Shown here: positions 10,154-17,759 of the stretch, one piece after another | How the letters are laid out: every line of letters starts with the position of its first letter | Position numbering within the stretch: position 1 is the first letter of the stretch | Source: Saccharopolyspora rosea | GTDB lineage: Bacteria > Actinomycetota > Actinomycetes > Mycobacteriales > Pseudonocardiaceae | Direction: 5' to 3' | Assembly (NCBI RefSeq): GCF_025643595.1 | Contig: NZ_CP102826.1 | Span: 5,022,001 to 5,086,000, forward strand | Length of the DNA stretch: 64,000 nt | Program-made: the position numbers and the translations under genes | Notes under the pieces: model-generated | What the model saw: the letters and a program-made list of their open reading frames with translations, nothing else | Database searches by the model: none | What the model was told of the DNA's origin: nothing

Positions 10154-11170
10154 ATGCAGGAAAACGCGCTGGACGGGTTGGACCGGGCAGTCCTGCACGC
10201 CCTGCAGATCAGGCCCCGCGCGTCGTGGACGGAACTCGGCAGGGTGCTCGACGTGGACCCGGCCACCGTCGGGCGGCGCTGGGTCCGGCTGCACCGCACC
10301 GGCAGCGCCTGGACCACCTGCTACCCGGGCGGCAGGCTGATGGGCTCGGTGTGCCTGGCGTTCGTCGAGATCGACGTGCACGCCGGGCGGGCGGTGGAGG
10401 TGGGACGCACGCTGGCGACGTACCCGCAGGTCGTGACCGTGGAGCAGATGGCGGGCGGGCGCGATCTGTTCACCACCGTGATGATCCGCGACCTGGGCGC
10501 GCTGTCCGAGCTGGTGACCGAGCACATCGCCGCGCTGCCCGGCGTGCTGCGCACCCGGGCCCAGCTGAGCACCCGGGTGTTCACCGAGGGCTCCCGCTGG
10601 CGGCTGCGCGCGCTGACCCCGGCGCAGCGGAGCCGGCTCGCACCGCCCGCGGCGGATCGCGCGTCCGGTGCGCTCGACGACCACGACCTGCGGCTGGTCA
10701 CCGCGCTGTCGGCCGACTGCCGCCGGGCCGCGGTCGACCTCGCCGACGAGGTCGGCCTCAGCCCGCCGAACGTCCGGCGCCGCGTCGCCGCCCTGGCGCA
10801 CGCCGGGGACGCGGCGATGCGCTGCGAGATCGCCCGCGATCTGACCGGCTGGCCGATCTCGGCGAGCCTGTGGGCCAGCGTCCCGCCCGGCCAGCTCGAC
10901 AAGGTCGTCGCCGGGCTCGGCGCGCTGCCCGAGCTGCGGATGTGCTCGACGGTCACCGGCCCGCACAACCTGCTGTTCACGGTGTGGCTGAAGTCGGTGG
11001 CCGACGTGGGCAGGCTGGAGGCGCTGCTCGGCGAGCGCCTCCCCCAGCTGCGGCTGGTCGACCGCGCGGTGGCGCTGCGCCAGATCAAGCTGATGGGGCG
11101 GATGCTCGACGAGCACGGCCGGGCCGGCGAAGCGGTGCCGATCGACCCGTGGACCGGCCCGCCCCGTTGA
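10154..11170 (+). CDS. Lrp/AsnC-family regulator with duplicated HTH-RAM units
   Basis: This 338-residue regulator contains two Lrp-like halves. The first has LDRAVLHALQIRPRASWTEL as its winged HTH start and a ligand-sensing RAM domain. The second begins near residue 170 (DLRLVTALSADCRRAAVDLA) followed by another HTH and RAM region. Standard Lrp proteins are about 150 residues, so this is the tandem form found in actinobacteria, which probably mimics a dimer. ATG 10154 has GAGG 6 nt upstream; ATG 10139 is a weaker alternative. It is divergent from the MFS-M20 operon and probably senses the substrate or product of that pathway. Confidence 0.85.
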   Translation: MQENALDGLDRAVLHALQIRPRASWTELGRVLDVDPATVGRRWVRLHRTGSAWTTCYPGGRLMGSVCLAFVEIDVHAGRAVEVGRTLATYPQVVTVEQMAGGRDLFTTVMIRDLGALSELVTEHIAALPGVLRTRAQLSTRVFTEGSRWRLRALTPAQRSRLAPPAADRASGALDDHDLRLVTALSADCRRAAVDLADEVGLSPPNVRRRVAALAHAGDAAMRCEIARDLTGWPISASLWASVPPGQLDKVVAGLGALPELRMCSTVTGPHNLLFTVWLKSVADVGRLEALLGERLPQLRLVDRAVALRQIKLMGRMLDEHGRAGEAVPIDPWTGPPR

Positions 11171-11191
11171 GAGCCGCGGCTCGGCGCCGCG

Positions 11192-12421
11192 TCACTCGCG
11201 GAGGCCGTCGCGCAGCCGCAGCGCCGAGAGGGCCAGCGACAGCGAGACGTAGGCGCTGCGGCCGTAGAGCGGACGGCCGATCAGCGACGTGATGCGGTGC
11301 AGCCGGTTGAGCACCGTGTTGCGGTGGCAGTGCAGCCGCACCGCGGCGTTGGCGGTGGAGCAGTTCTCCTCCAGCCACGCCGTCAGCGTGTCCAGCAGCA
11401 TGTCGCGTTCCCGGACCGGCAGTTCCAGCACCGGGCCGAGCTGCGACTCCAGCAGCCGCTGCGCCAGGTCCGGCGACTGCACCAGCAGCGCCTCGGGGAA
11501 CCGCTCCTCCAGGGTCACCAGTTCCGCCGAGCCGTAGGTGGAGGTGCCCATCGTGGTGAGCGCGAGCTGGTGCGCCAGCCCCACCTCGGCCAGCCCGCGC
11601 ACCGCCGGGGAGACCGCCACCCGCCCGCGCGCCAGCGGCCGCAGCGCGTCCAGGGCGAGGTGCTGGTCGTGCTGCTCCAGCGCCACCAAGCCGACGAGGG
11701 TGTCCGCCCGCACCTGCCACACCGAGCGGATGTGCAGCGCGTTGAGCGCGTCCTGCTGGCCGCGCAGCGCGAAACCGCCGTCCGCGCCCATCTCCGCGAC
11801 GACGACGAGGTAGCGCCCGCCGGTCGGCAGGTCCAGCTCCTTGGCCGTGCGCTGCGCGAAGGCGATGTCCCGGGCGCGTCCGCTGAGCAGGTCCTCGACC
11901 AGGGCGTGCCGCCGCTGGTCGTCGCGGCGCAGCCGCTCCAGTTCGGTCTTGCGGTAGGACGTCGACAGCGTCGAGGACAACCCGTCGATCACCGACCACA
12001 TCGCGGTCGCCACCCGGAGCACGGCGTCCGGGTCGGAACCGTCCTGGTGCGCCTGGTCGACCAGGGACTCCCACACGATCCGCCCGCCGAGCCGGAAGGT
12101 CCGCAGCATCACCTCCAGCGGCACGCCCTGCTCGGCGCGCCTGCGGCCGATCGCGGCGGCCACGTCGTCGCCGTCCGGACCGACGACCTCGCCGCTGAGG
12201 ATCTGCAGGATCCGCTCCAGGTACCGCTTGCACCCGTCCCAGAGGTCCTCCCGGGGAACCGGGCTGTAGTCGGTCCACTCCGGGTTGTCGGTGAAGATGG
12301 CCGCCATCAGCCGTTCGGTCAGAACGGGCAGGTCATCGAGGCTCGCCCGGGCCAGCGCGTGCGTGACCTCGGCCGCTGCGTCGGCAGGATCTGCTACCAC
12401 GTCCCTCGACGATACCGCCAC
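11192..12421 (-). CDS. PucR/CdaR-type helix-turn-helix regulator
   Basis: The protein (about 409 residues) ends in the PucR HTH domain: DMLLDTLTAWLEENCSTANA, then AAVRLHCHRNTVLNRLHRI. That signature is typical of purine-catabolism, glycolate or sugar-diacid activators. The N-terminal part (DNPEWTDYSPVPRED) resembles the region found ahead of the GGDEF-like sensor in actinobacterial members. The start is uncertain: GTG at 12421 has GGGGAAG 9 nt upstream, GTG at 12400 has GAGGG but very close, and a GTG at 12475 gives an unconserved extension. The gene converges on the Lrp gene with 21 bp between stops and is divergent from the GntR gene. The target is unknown. Confidence 0.8.
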   Translation of the reverse strand: MAVSSRDVVADPADAAAEVTHALARASLDDLPVLTERLMAAIFTDNPEWTDYSPVPREDLWDGCKRYLERILQILSGEVVGPDGDDVAAAIGRRRAEQGVPLEVMLRTFRLGGRIVWESLVDQAHQDGSDPDAVLRVATAMWSVIDGLSSTLSTSYRKTELERLRRDDQRRHALVEDLLSGRARDIAFAQRTAKELDLPTGGRYLVVVAEMGADGGFALRGQQDALNALHIRSVWQVRADTLVGLVALEQHDQHLALDALRPLARGRVAVSPAVRGLAEVGLAHQLALTTMGTSTYGSAELVTLEERFPEALLVQSPDLAQRLLESQLGPVLELPVRERDMLLDTLTAWLEENCSTANAAVRLHCHRNTVLNRLHRITSLIGRPLYGRSAYVSLSLALSALRLRDGLRE

Positions 12422-12528
12422 GGCCGCGGTCTTCCCCGGAACCGGTGGCGGCCTGATCACACCCGGGGACCGCACAGCCGCGTTCGGTGATCGCGGAGTC
12501 CGCCGAGAGTGGTATCAAGTTCGTCGTG

Positions 12529-13233
12529 ATGGGCGACACAGCGGCCGCCGGATCGTTCTCCGACGAAGTCGCCGACCGGCTGCGGGAGCGGATCATGACC
12601 GGGCGGCTGCGCGCGGGCGACCGGCTGCCCCTGGGACGGCTGGCCACCGAACTCGGCGTCAGCGCGACACCGGTGCGCGAGGCGCTGCTGGCGCTGCGCG
12701 GCGAGGGGTTCGTCGAACTCGAACCCCGCCGCGGGTTCACCGTCGCCGCCCTGTCGCGCCACGACGTCGAGGACGCGCACCGGGTGCAGGCCGGGATCGC
12801 CGGGGAACTCGCGGCCCGCGCGACGCGGCGGATCACCACCGCCGAGATCACCGACCTCGCCGCGCTGCACGACCGGATGCGGTCGGCCGCGCGGGGCGCG
12901 AGCGCCGAGGTCGGACCGCTGGTGCGGCGTTTCCACGACATCGTCGGCGAACTGGCCCGATCGCGGAAGTTGTTGTGGTTCCTGGGAATCGCGCTGCGCT
13001 ACACGCCGGGCCGGGTCACCGCCTCGCTTCCCGGGTGGCCGGAGATGGCGGTCACCGACCACCACCGGATCCTGCAGGCGATGTCCGACGGCGCACCGGC
13101 GGCCGCGCGCGCGGCGACGCAACGGCACGTGGTGCACTCCGGACGGTTGCTGATCCATCACTTGGAGCAACGGGGAATGTGGATCGGCGAGTCCGAAAAC
13201 CGCCCCCCGGGCGAGGAGTTCCGCATCACATAG
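12529..13233 (+). CDS. GntR-family regulator with FCD-type ligand domain
   Basis: This 234-residue protein has an N-terminal winged HTH (SFSDEVADRLRERIMTGRLR, then GRLATELGVSATPVREALLA) and an all-helical C-terminal domain (about residues 85-225) of the FCD type with the usual spread of metal-ligand histidines (FHDIVGEL, DHHRILQAM, HVVHSGRLLIHH). FCD regulators bind small carboxylates and act as repressors. The ATG at 12529 was chosen as the first start consistent with the family; it has no clear ribosome-binding site. It is divergent from the PucR-type regulator, so one may control the other. No catabolic gene is directly adjacent. Confidence 0.82.
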   Translation: MGDTAAAGSFSDEVADRLRERIMTGRLRAGDRLPLGRLATELGVSATPVREALLALRGEGFVELEPRRGFTVAALSRHDVEDAHRVQAGIAGELAARATRRITTAEITDLAALHDRMRSAARGASAEVGPLVRRFHDIVGELARSRKLLWFLGIALRYTPGRVTASLPGWPEMAVTDHHRILQAMSDGAPAAARAATQRHVVHSGRLLIHHLEQRGMWIGESENRPPGEEFRIT

Positions 13234-13350
13234 GGAACAATGGGGGCGTCGCTAACGTTGTGCTCGGTCGGCGCGACCTCCCAGGTGAGAGCGTCGGCGC
13301 GCATGACGCATACCATCCTTGCACCACCACCGGAATTCGGGGGCTCAACC

Positions 13351-13500
13351 ATGCACAGCAACAGCCGCACGCTGTTCGTGTCGGTTGTGGGAACGGTGTC
13401 GATGGTCGTGGCGACCGTTCTGCTCGCGGCGTGGAGTCCCCCGGCGTACCCGGCCCCGGTTCCCGCCGCGCAGAGCGCGCCGCTGATCAACGATCACTGA
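13351..13500 (+). CDS. Small single-helix membrane or secreted peptide, unknown function
   Basis: A 49-residue ORF begins at ATG 13351 with GGGGG 7 nt upstream. It has a basic start, one hydrophobic helix (VSVVGTVSMVVATVLLAAW, residues about 9-27) and a Pro/Ala-rich extracytoplasmic tail ending LINDH. A possible -10 (TACCAT near 13311) lies upstream. The last 7 bp overlap the 3' end of the convergent DNA ligase gene. I do not recognise a family. The plausible membrane topology and ribosome-binding site support it as real, but it is short. Confidence 0.5.
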   Translation: MHSNSRTLFVSVVGTVSMVVATVLLAAWSPPAYPAPVPAAQSAPLINDH

Positions 13501-14492
13501 CGTTCCCGCACCACGTCCTGCGGACGCTTGTCGTTGCGCAGCCCGGAAAAACGCGGATGCCGGAGCTTGCCGTCGTCGGTCCACTCGGTGAAACCGATCT
13601 GCGCGACGAGCTCCGGCCGAACCCAGTGCGCACCCCGTTCGCCGACCTCGTCGGCGAACGGCGGGTCCTCGCGCGCCAGACCGTCCAGCCGCCGCCGCAG
13701 GTCCCGCAGCGTCCGCTCGTCGTACCCGGTGCCGACCTTGCCCGCGTAGCGCAGCCGCGAGCCCTGGTAGTAGCCGACCAGCAGTGCGCCGAAGCCGAAG
13801 CGGGCGCCCTTGGGGTCGGTGAACCCGCCGATCACGAACTCCTGATCGGCGACGCACTTGAACTTCAGCCAGTCCCGGGAACGGCCGCCGCGGTAGGGGC
13901 GGTCGGCCCGCTTGGCGATCAGGCCCTCCCAGCCGTGTTCGCACGCCTGGCGGAAGAACGCCTCGCCGTCGCCGGAGCGGTGCGCGCTGAACCGCAGCGG
14001 GTCGGTGAACTCGAAGCACTCGCGCAACAGCCGTTTGCGGACGCGCAGCGGCAGCGCGGTCAGGTCCACCCCGCCGAAGGCGAGCAGGTCGAAAACGTAG
14101 TAGTAGACGGGCACGCCGGTGCGGCGCGCCTGCTTGGGGTCGGTGAGGTGGATGCGCTTCTGCAGCCGGGCGAAGCTGGTCTGGTTCCCCTCGAAGGCGA
14201 CGACCTCGCCGTCCACGACGAACCGGTCCACCGCGCAGGCGGCCAGCGCATCGATGATCTCCGGGTACGCGGAGTCGGCCCGCTTGTGGTTGCGCGACCA
14301 CAGCACCGGGCGGGCGCCCTCGCAGCCGGCGATCACCCGCACCCCGTCGAGCTTGCGCTCGTAGATCCAGTTCGGGTCGGAGAACCGCTGGTCGGTCAGC
14401 GTCGCCAGGGCCGGTTCGTGCCAGGTGCCACCGGACCAGCTGCGCAGCGCAGCACGCTGATCATCGGTGAGCAGGCGCAACGGATCGTCCAT
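13494..14492 (-). CDS. ATP-dependent DNA ligase (LigD/LigC ligase-domain type)
   Basis: This 332-residue protein holds the nucleotidyltransferase core with the adenylated lysine Lys47 in YERKLDGVR (KxDG motif). Other ligase motifs follow: WSRNHKRAD, FVVDGEVVAFEG, VFDLLAFGG, WEGLIAKRADRPYRGGRS with the second catalytic lysine, and WLKFK. An OB-fold follows. Size fits a stand-alone LigC-type enzyme or the separated ligase domain of LigD used in end joining; no Ku or primase domain is nearby. The ATG at 14492 is supported by a SigF/SigB-type promoter at 14504-14530 that would start the mRNA almost at this codon. Its stop overlaps that of the small ORF at 13351 by 7 bp. Confidence 0.9.
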   Translation of the reverse strand: MDDPLRLLTDDQRAALRSWSGGTWHEPALATLTDQRFSDPNWIYERKLDGVRVIAGCEGARPVLWSRNHKRADSAYPEIIDALAACAVDRFVVDGEVVAFEGNQTSFARLQKRIHLTDPKQARRTGVPVYYYVFDLLAFGGVDLTALPLRVRKRLLRECFEFTDPLRFSAHRSGDGEAFFRQACEHGWEGLIAKRADRPYRGGRSRDWLKFKCVADQEFVIGGFTDPKGARFGFGALLVGYYQGSRLRYAGKVGTGYDERTLRDLRRRLDGLAREDPPFADEVGERGAHWVRPELVAQIGFTEWTDDGKLRHPRFSGLRNDKRPQDVVRERQ

Positions 14493-14503
14493 CGAACGGA
14501 TGA

Positions 14504-14530
14504 GTACCCGTGGTCCGGACTCCGACAAAC
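14504..14530 (-). promoter_or_regulatory. SigF/SigB-type promoter of the DNA ligase gene
   Basis: Read on the minus strand, GTTT (14530-14527), a 17-nt spacer and GGGTAC (14509-14504) match the stress-sigma consensus GTTT-N15-17-GGGTA known from mycobacterial SigF and streptomycete SigB. The predicted start lies within a few bases of the ligase ATG at 14492, implying a leaderless transcript. The cognate sigma gene lies 2.1 kb away. Confidence 0.6.
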
Positions 14531-14667
14531 TGAGAGGTCGCTGTGAACCAGCTGTGAGTTAGACCCCGGTCGATTTCACGACCGTGTGAATGCGGGAGAC
14601 TGGGTTTGCCCTGTCATGCAGCGCGAGGCACCCTCGCGCGAGCCGACCGCCGAGGTGTGAGCACCGG

Positions 14668-15423
14668 ATGCCCAAAACGAACAACCCGCTGACCAAGAAG
14701 AACGGTCTGTCCATCAACGTCGTCCTCACCGTCGTGGTGGTGGTCGTCGCCGTCGTCGTGATCGGCGGAGTGCTGCTGTTCGGTCGCGGCGGCAACGGCG
14801 CGCCGAACCAGGCGCCCAACCCCGGCCAGCCGGTCGCCGCGGAGTTGCTGCGCAAGCCGGACAGCAACATGCTGAGCCAGGCCCCCGACGGCAAGGTCAC
14901 CGTGGTCGAGTTCCTCGACTACCAGTGCCCGGCGTGCCACCAGTACTACGCCGCGCTGACCAAGAAGGTCGAGCAGGACTACGAGGGCCGCATCAACTTC
15001 GTCACGCGCAACTTCCCGATCGCCAAGGCGCACCCGCTGGCCAACCAGGCCGCCCAGGCCGCCGAGGCCGCCGGGATGCAGGGCAAGTACAAGGAGATGT
15101 ACCACGCGCTGTACGACAACTGGCAGAGCTGGGCCGTGGCCCCCAGCGGCGACAACGTCAGCGACGACCAGCAGCGCGCCGCGAAGCTGTTCGACCAGTA
15201 CGCGCAGCAGATCGGTCTGGACCTGAACAAGTTCCACCAGGACATGAACTCGCCTCAGGTCAAGGCCCGGATCGACCGCGACACCGCGGACGGCACCAAG
15301 GCCGGTGTGCACGCGACGCCGACGATCTTCATCAACGGCAAGCAGTTCGAGACGCCGCAGGGCGTCACGTACCAGCAGCTCAGCGACATGTTCCACGGTG
15401 AGATCGACAAGGCTCTCAAGTAA
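14668..15423 (+). CDS. Membrane-anchored DsbA-like thioredoxin-fold oxidoreductase
   Basis: This 251-residue protein has one N-terminal membrane anchor (about residues 15-38, very valine-rich), a short linker, and a DsbA-type thioredoxin domain outside the membrane. The redox centre is CPAC at 87-90 in FLDYQCPACHQYY. The cis-proline loop is HATPTIFINGKQF. Such proteins introduce disulfides into exported proteins. ATG 14668 gives the anchor; GAGGTG lies 11 nt upstream. The next gene, 11 bp downstream, is VKOR, which reoxidises DsbA-type partners through quinone, so this pair is a complete oxidative folding system. Confidence 0.9.
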   Translation: MPKTNNPLTKKNGLSINVVLTVVVVVVAVVVIGGVLLFGRGGNGAPNQAPNPGQPVAAELLRKPDSNMLSQAPDGKVTVVEFLDYQCPACHQYYAALTKKVEQDYEGRINFVTRNFPIAKAHPLANQAAQAAEAAGMQGKYKEMYHALYDNWQSWAVAPSGDNVSDDQQRAAKLFDQYAQQIGLDLNKFHQDMNSPQVKARIDRDTADGTKAGVHATPTIFINGKQFETPQGVTYQQLSDMFHGEIDKALK

Positions 15424-15434
15424 GGGGTGCGGAC

Positions 15435-16076
15435 GTGACCGCTACCGACACCGATAGCGCGGAGCCCGCCACGGCCGCGCCCGAGCCCGCGGTCCCCACC
15501 ATTCCCCGTGGGCTGAGCTGGCTCTACCTGGTCGGCGGCGTGATCGGCCTGATCGCGTCGTTCGCCCTGGTCATCGAGAAGCTGGAGAAGCTGGAGCACC
15601 CCGGCTACGTGCCGACCTGCAGCATCAACCCGATCATCTCCTGCGGCTCGGTGATGGACAGCTCCCAGGCGGCGCTGTTCGGCTTCCCGAACCCCCTGAT
15701 CGGCGTGCTGGCCTTCCCGGTGGTGGTGACGTCCGGGGTGGCGCTGCTGGCCGGGTTCCGGGCGCCGCGCTGGTACTGGCTGGGCATGCAGCTGGCCACC
15801 ACCCTGGCGGTGGTGTTCATCCACTGGCTGATCGTGCAGAGTCTTTACTCGATCGGCGCCCTGTGCCCGTACTGCATGGTCGTCTGGGTCGTGACGATCG
15901 CACTGTTCTGGTACACCACCGTGCACAATTTCCGCGAGGGCCACTTCGGTTCCGGCGCGCGTCCTGTCGGCGTGGCGCTGGGCCGGGTCCACAGCGTCGT
16001 GCTCGTGGTGTGGTATCTGGTGATCGTCGCCCTCATCCTGGCGCGGTTCTGGGACTACTGGGTGACGTTGGTGTAG
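15435..16076 (+). CDS. Vitamin K epoxide reductase (VKOR) family membrane protein
   Basis: This 213-residue integral membrane protein has the VKOR four-helix core. The loop cysteines Cys62 and Cys70 (TCSINPIISCGSVMDS) and the quinone-side pair Cys144/Cys147 in CPYC are all present. A fifth helix follows near the C terminus. It passes electrons from the DsbA-like partner encoded 11 bp upstream to menaquinone. The GTG at 15435 follows AAGGGG. The N-terminal 25 residues are acidic and Ala/Pro-rich, cytosolic by prediction. Confidence 0.92.
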   Translation: MTATDTDSAEPATAAPEPAVPTIPRGLSWLYLVGGVIGLIASFALVIEKLEKLEHPGYVPTCSINPIISCGSVMDSSQAALFGFPNPLIGVLAFPVVVTSGVALLAGFRAPRWYWLGMQLATTLAVVFIHWLIVQSLYSIGALCPYCMVVWVVTIALFWYTTVHNFREGHFGSGARPVGVALGRVHSVVLVVWYLVIVALILARFWDYWVTLV

Positions 16077-16091
16077 TCGCCTCGGCCGTCC

Positions 16092-16117
16092 GTTTGTTCG
16101 GTGGGGGCGTCGGGTAC
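16092..16117 (+). promoter_or_regulatory. SigF/SigB-type promoter before the anti-sigma/sigma pair
   Basis: GTTT at 16092-16095, a 16-nt spacer and GGGTAC at 16112-16117 match the SigF/SigB consensus. It lies 60 bp upstream of the anti-sigma start and downstream of the VKOR stop. The sigma factor encoded here would then drive its own operon, as known for the SigF/SigB family. Confidence 0.7.
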
Positions 16118-16177
16118 CAGGTGACTGTGAGTAAGGTGTGCGCCTCCGCCGCACCGACCGAGACGAGGTGGCCCGGG

Positions 16178-16618
16178 ATGAGCGTGGAGCGCGAGATCGC
16201 GCATGTCGAGCCGGAAACGTCCGCTTCGAACGTGGTCGAGGTCCGCGTCGCCGCCGAGCCCACGCAGCTGGCGGTGATGCGGGCCGTCATCGGCGACCTC
16301 GCGATGCGTGCCGACTTCGACGTCGACTCGATCGCAGACCTCCGGCTGGCCGTCGACGAGGCGTGTTCCTCGCTGGTCCGGCTGGCCGCCCCGGCTGCCG
16401 CGCTGGTGTGCCGCTTCCGAACGCTGGGCGAGGCCCTGGCGATCACCGCCGAGGTGGTCAGCGACGATGCGTTCGGCCCGCGGAAGGACACTTTCAGCTG
16501 GCGGGTCCTGAGCGCATTGGCCGACAGTGTGTCAACCTCGGTCGAGTCGGACCCGGCTGCCGATGGCAGCCATCTGGTGCGTATCGAGTTGACCAAGGGA
16601 CGGACGGCCCACGTGTGA
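16178..16618 (+). CDS. Anti-sigma factor of the RsbW/UsfX (GHKL kinase-like) family
   Basis: This 146-residue protein has the compact ATPase fold of RsbW-type anti-sigma factors. DLRLAVDEACSSLVRLA carries the N-box-like region (D-EA) and the C-terminal DTFSWRVLSALADSVS corresponds to the last helices. It binds and silences the sigma factor encoded immediately after it. Its stop overlaps the sigma start by 4 bp (GTGA), so the two are translationally coupled. The canonical N-box asparagine is replaced (EACSS instead of EACxN), so ATP binding or kinase activity may be weakened, as in mycobacterial UsfX-like proteins. ATG 16178 has GAGGTG upstream. Confidence 0.85.
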   Translation: MSVEREIAHVEPETSASNVVEVRVAAEPTQLAVMRAVIGDLAMRADFDVDSIADLRLAVDEACSSLVRLAAPAAALVCRFRTLGEALAITAEVVSDDAFGPRKDTFSWRVLSALADSVSTSVESDPAADGSHLVRIELTKGRTAHV

Positions 16619-17430
16619 AGCGAGCGGATTCCGAATCGGCTGCTCACTCGCGCAACGAACGCTACGACGAACTCGCTCCGCTGTTCGTCGAGCTAGCCAG
16701 GCTGAGCAAGCAGGACCCCCGCTACGAAGAGCTCCGGGACCTGCTCGTCACCGAGCACATGCCGGTGGCCGAGCACATCGCGCGCAGGTTCAGCCACCGC
16801 GGTGAGTCGCAGGAGGACCTCCAGCAGGTCGCCACGCTGGGGTTGATCAACGCGGTCGACCGGTTCGACCCGCAACGCGGCGTGGACTTCCTGTCCTACG
16901 CGGTGCCGACGATCATGGGCGAGGTGCGGCGGCACTTCCGCGACACCGGCTGGGCGGTGCGGATGCCCCGGCGGCTGCAGGAGTTGCACCTGGCGGTGTC
17001 CTCGGCCATCGCGCGGCTCTCCCAGGAGCTCGGCCGCGCCCCGACCCCGAGCGAGCTGGCCACGCACCTCGACATCAGCACCGACGACGTCTACCGGGGT
17101 CTGGAGGCGGGCAACGCCTACCGCAGCGCCTCGCTGGACGAGCTGCTCACCGGCACCGACGAGATCCCGCTGGGCGACGCCATCGGCGCCGACGACGCCG
17201 AGCTCGCCGAGGTGGAGAACCGCGAGATGGTCCGGCCGCTGCTGCGGGAACTGCCGGAGCGGGAACGCCGCATCCTGGTGATGCGCTTCTTCCGCGGCAT
17301 GACGCAGACGCAGATCGCCGAGCAGATCGGCATCTCGCAGATGCACGTCTCCCGGCTCCTCGCGCGCACCCTGTCGTGGCTGCGCGAGCGGCTGGAGGAC
17401 GAGGCCACGGCCAAGGCCGCCGAGGACTGA
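16615..17430 (+). CDS. sigF: RNA polymerase stress sigma factor, SigF/SigB family
   Basis: This 271-residue sigma-70 family protein has regions 2 to 4. Region 2 shows RFSHRGESQEDLQQVATLGL, DFLSYAVPTIMGEVRRHFRD and the strand-opening W-VRMPRR. Region 3 has ELGRAPTPSELATHL. Region 4 has ERRILVMRFFRGMTQTQIAE and ISQMHVSRLL. The RHFRDTGWAVR motif is diagnostic of the SigB/SigF/SigG group. The GTG start at 16615 overlaps the anti-sigma stop. A matching promoter precedes the pair (16092-16117) and another precedes the DNA ligase. No anti-anti-sigma gene is present in this window. The symbol is assigned by family only. Confidence 0.92.
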   Translation: MKRADSESAAHSRNERYDELAPLFVELARLSKQDPRYEELRDLLVTEHMPVAEHIARRFSHRGESQEDLQQVATLGLINAVDRFDPQRGVDFLSYAVPTIMGEVRRHFRDTGWAVRMPRRLQELHLAVSSAIARLSQELGRAPTPSELATHLDISTDDVYRGLEAGNAYRSASLDELLTGTDEIPLGDAIGADDAELAEVENREMVRPLLRELPERERRILVMRFFRGMTQTQIAEQIGISQMHVSRLLARTLSWLRERLEDEATAKAAED

Positions 17431-17462
17431 GAGCCGCAGAAAGGGAGCCGCCCGGAAAAGGG

Positions 17463-17504
17463 AGCTGCCCGGAACCCGTCGGGGGATTCGGGTCCCGGGC
17501 AGCT
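17463..17504. terminator. Bidirectional terminator between sigF and the M23 remnant
   Basis: AGCTGCCCGG (17463-17472) pairs with CCGGGCAGCT (17495-17504), and AACCCG/CGGGT extends the stem inside. Just upstream are two near-identical 17-bp units (AAAGGGAGC-GCCCGGA) at about 17440-17473, the second of which forms the left stem arm. Confidence 0.75.
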
Positions 17505-17528
17505 GCTCGGGGGGCGCCGTGCGCCGGG

Positions 17529-17725
17529 TCAGGCGACCTGGATGCCGCGTTCGGCCGGCCAGGGCATCAGGTCGATCTCGGGCCGTCCTGGACCACCTCG
17601 AAGGGCAGGTGCGGGCCGGACTGCCCGCGGCTGCCCGTCGTGGCGATCTGCTCGCCGGCGGCGACCCGCTGGCCGACACCCACGTCGATGGTCTCGACGT
17701 GGCCGTGGACCGCGACTCCGGATCC
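17529..17725 (-). pseudogene. Decayed fragment of an M23 metallopeptidase (LytM/peptidase M23)
   Basis: Read on the minus strand, the segment encodes HGHVETIDVGVGQRVAAGEQ, then IATTGSRGQSGPHLPFEVVQ, the conserved end of M23 cell-wall endopeptidases. The second histidine of the HxH zinc motif is proline here (HLPFE instead of HLHFE). After VVQDG the frame runs into a stop at 17567; a single-frame shift restores EIDLMPWPAERGIQVA and a stop at 17529, which is the normal family ending. No N-terminal or first-motif region is found upstream; a perfect hairpin (17728-17759) abuts the fragment instead. Truncation, a lost zinc ligand and a frameshift together show this is a relic. Confidence 0.8.
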
Positions 17726-17727
17726 GC

Positions 17728-17759
17728 GGAGGGCGGTCTTCGGGGGATGACCGCCCTCC
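17728..17759. repeat. Perfect 11-bp inverted repeat at the break point of the M23 remnant
   Basis: GGAGGGCGGTC (17728-17738) and GACCGCCCTCC (17749-17759) enclose a 10-nt loop. It has the form of a terminator stem and marks where homology to M23 peptidases stops. It may be the terminator of a lost neighbour. Confidence 0.6.

Noticed and set aside
13494..14492. A Ku/LigD end-joining cluster around the ATP-dependent ligase
   Set aside because: No Ku, primase or 3'-phosphoesterase domain lies on either side; only the ligase is present.
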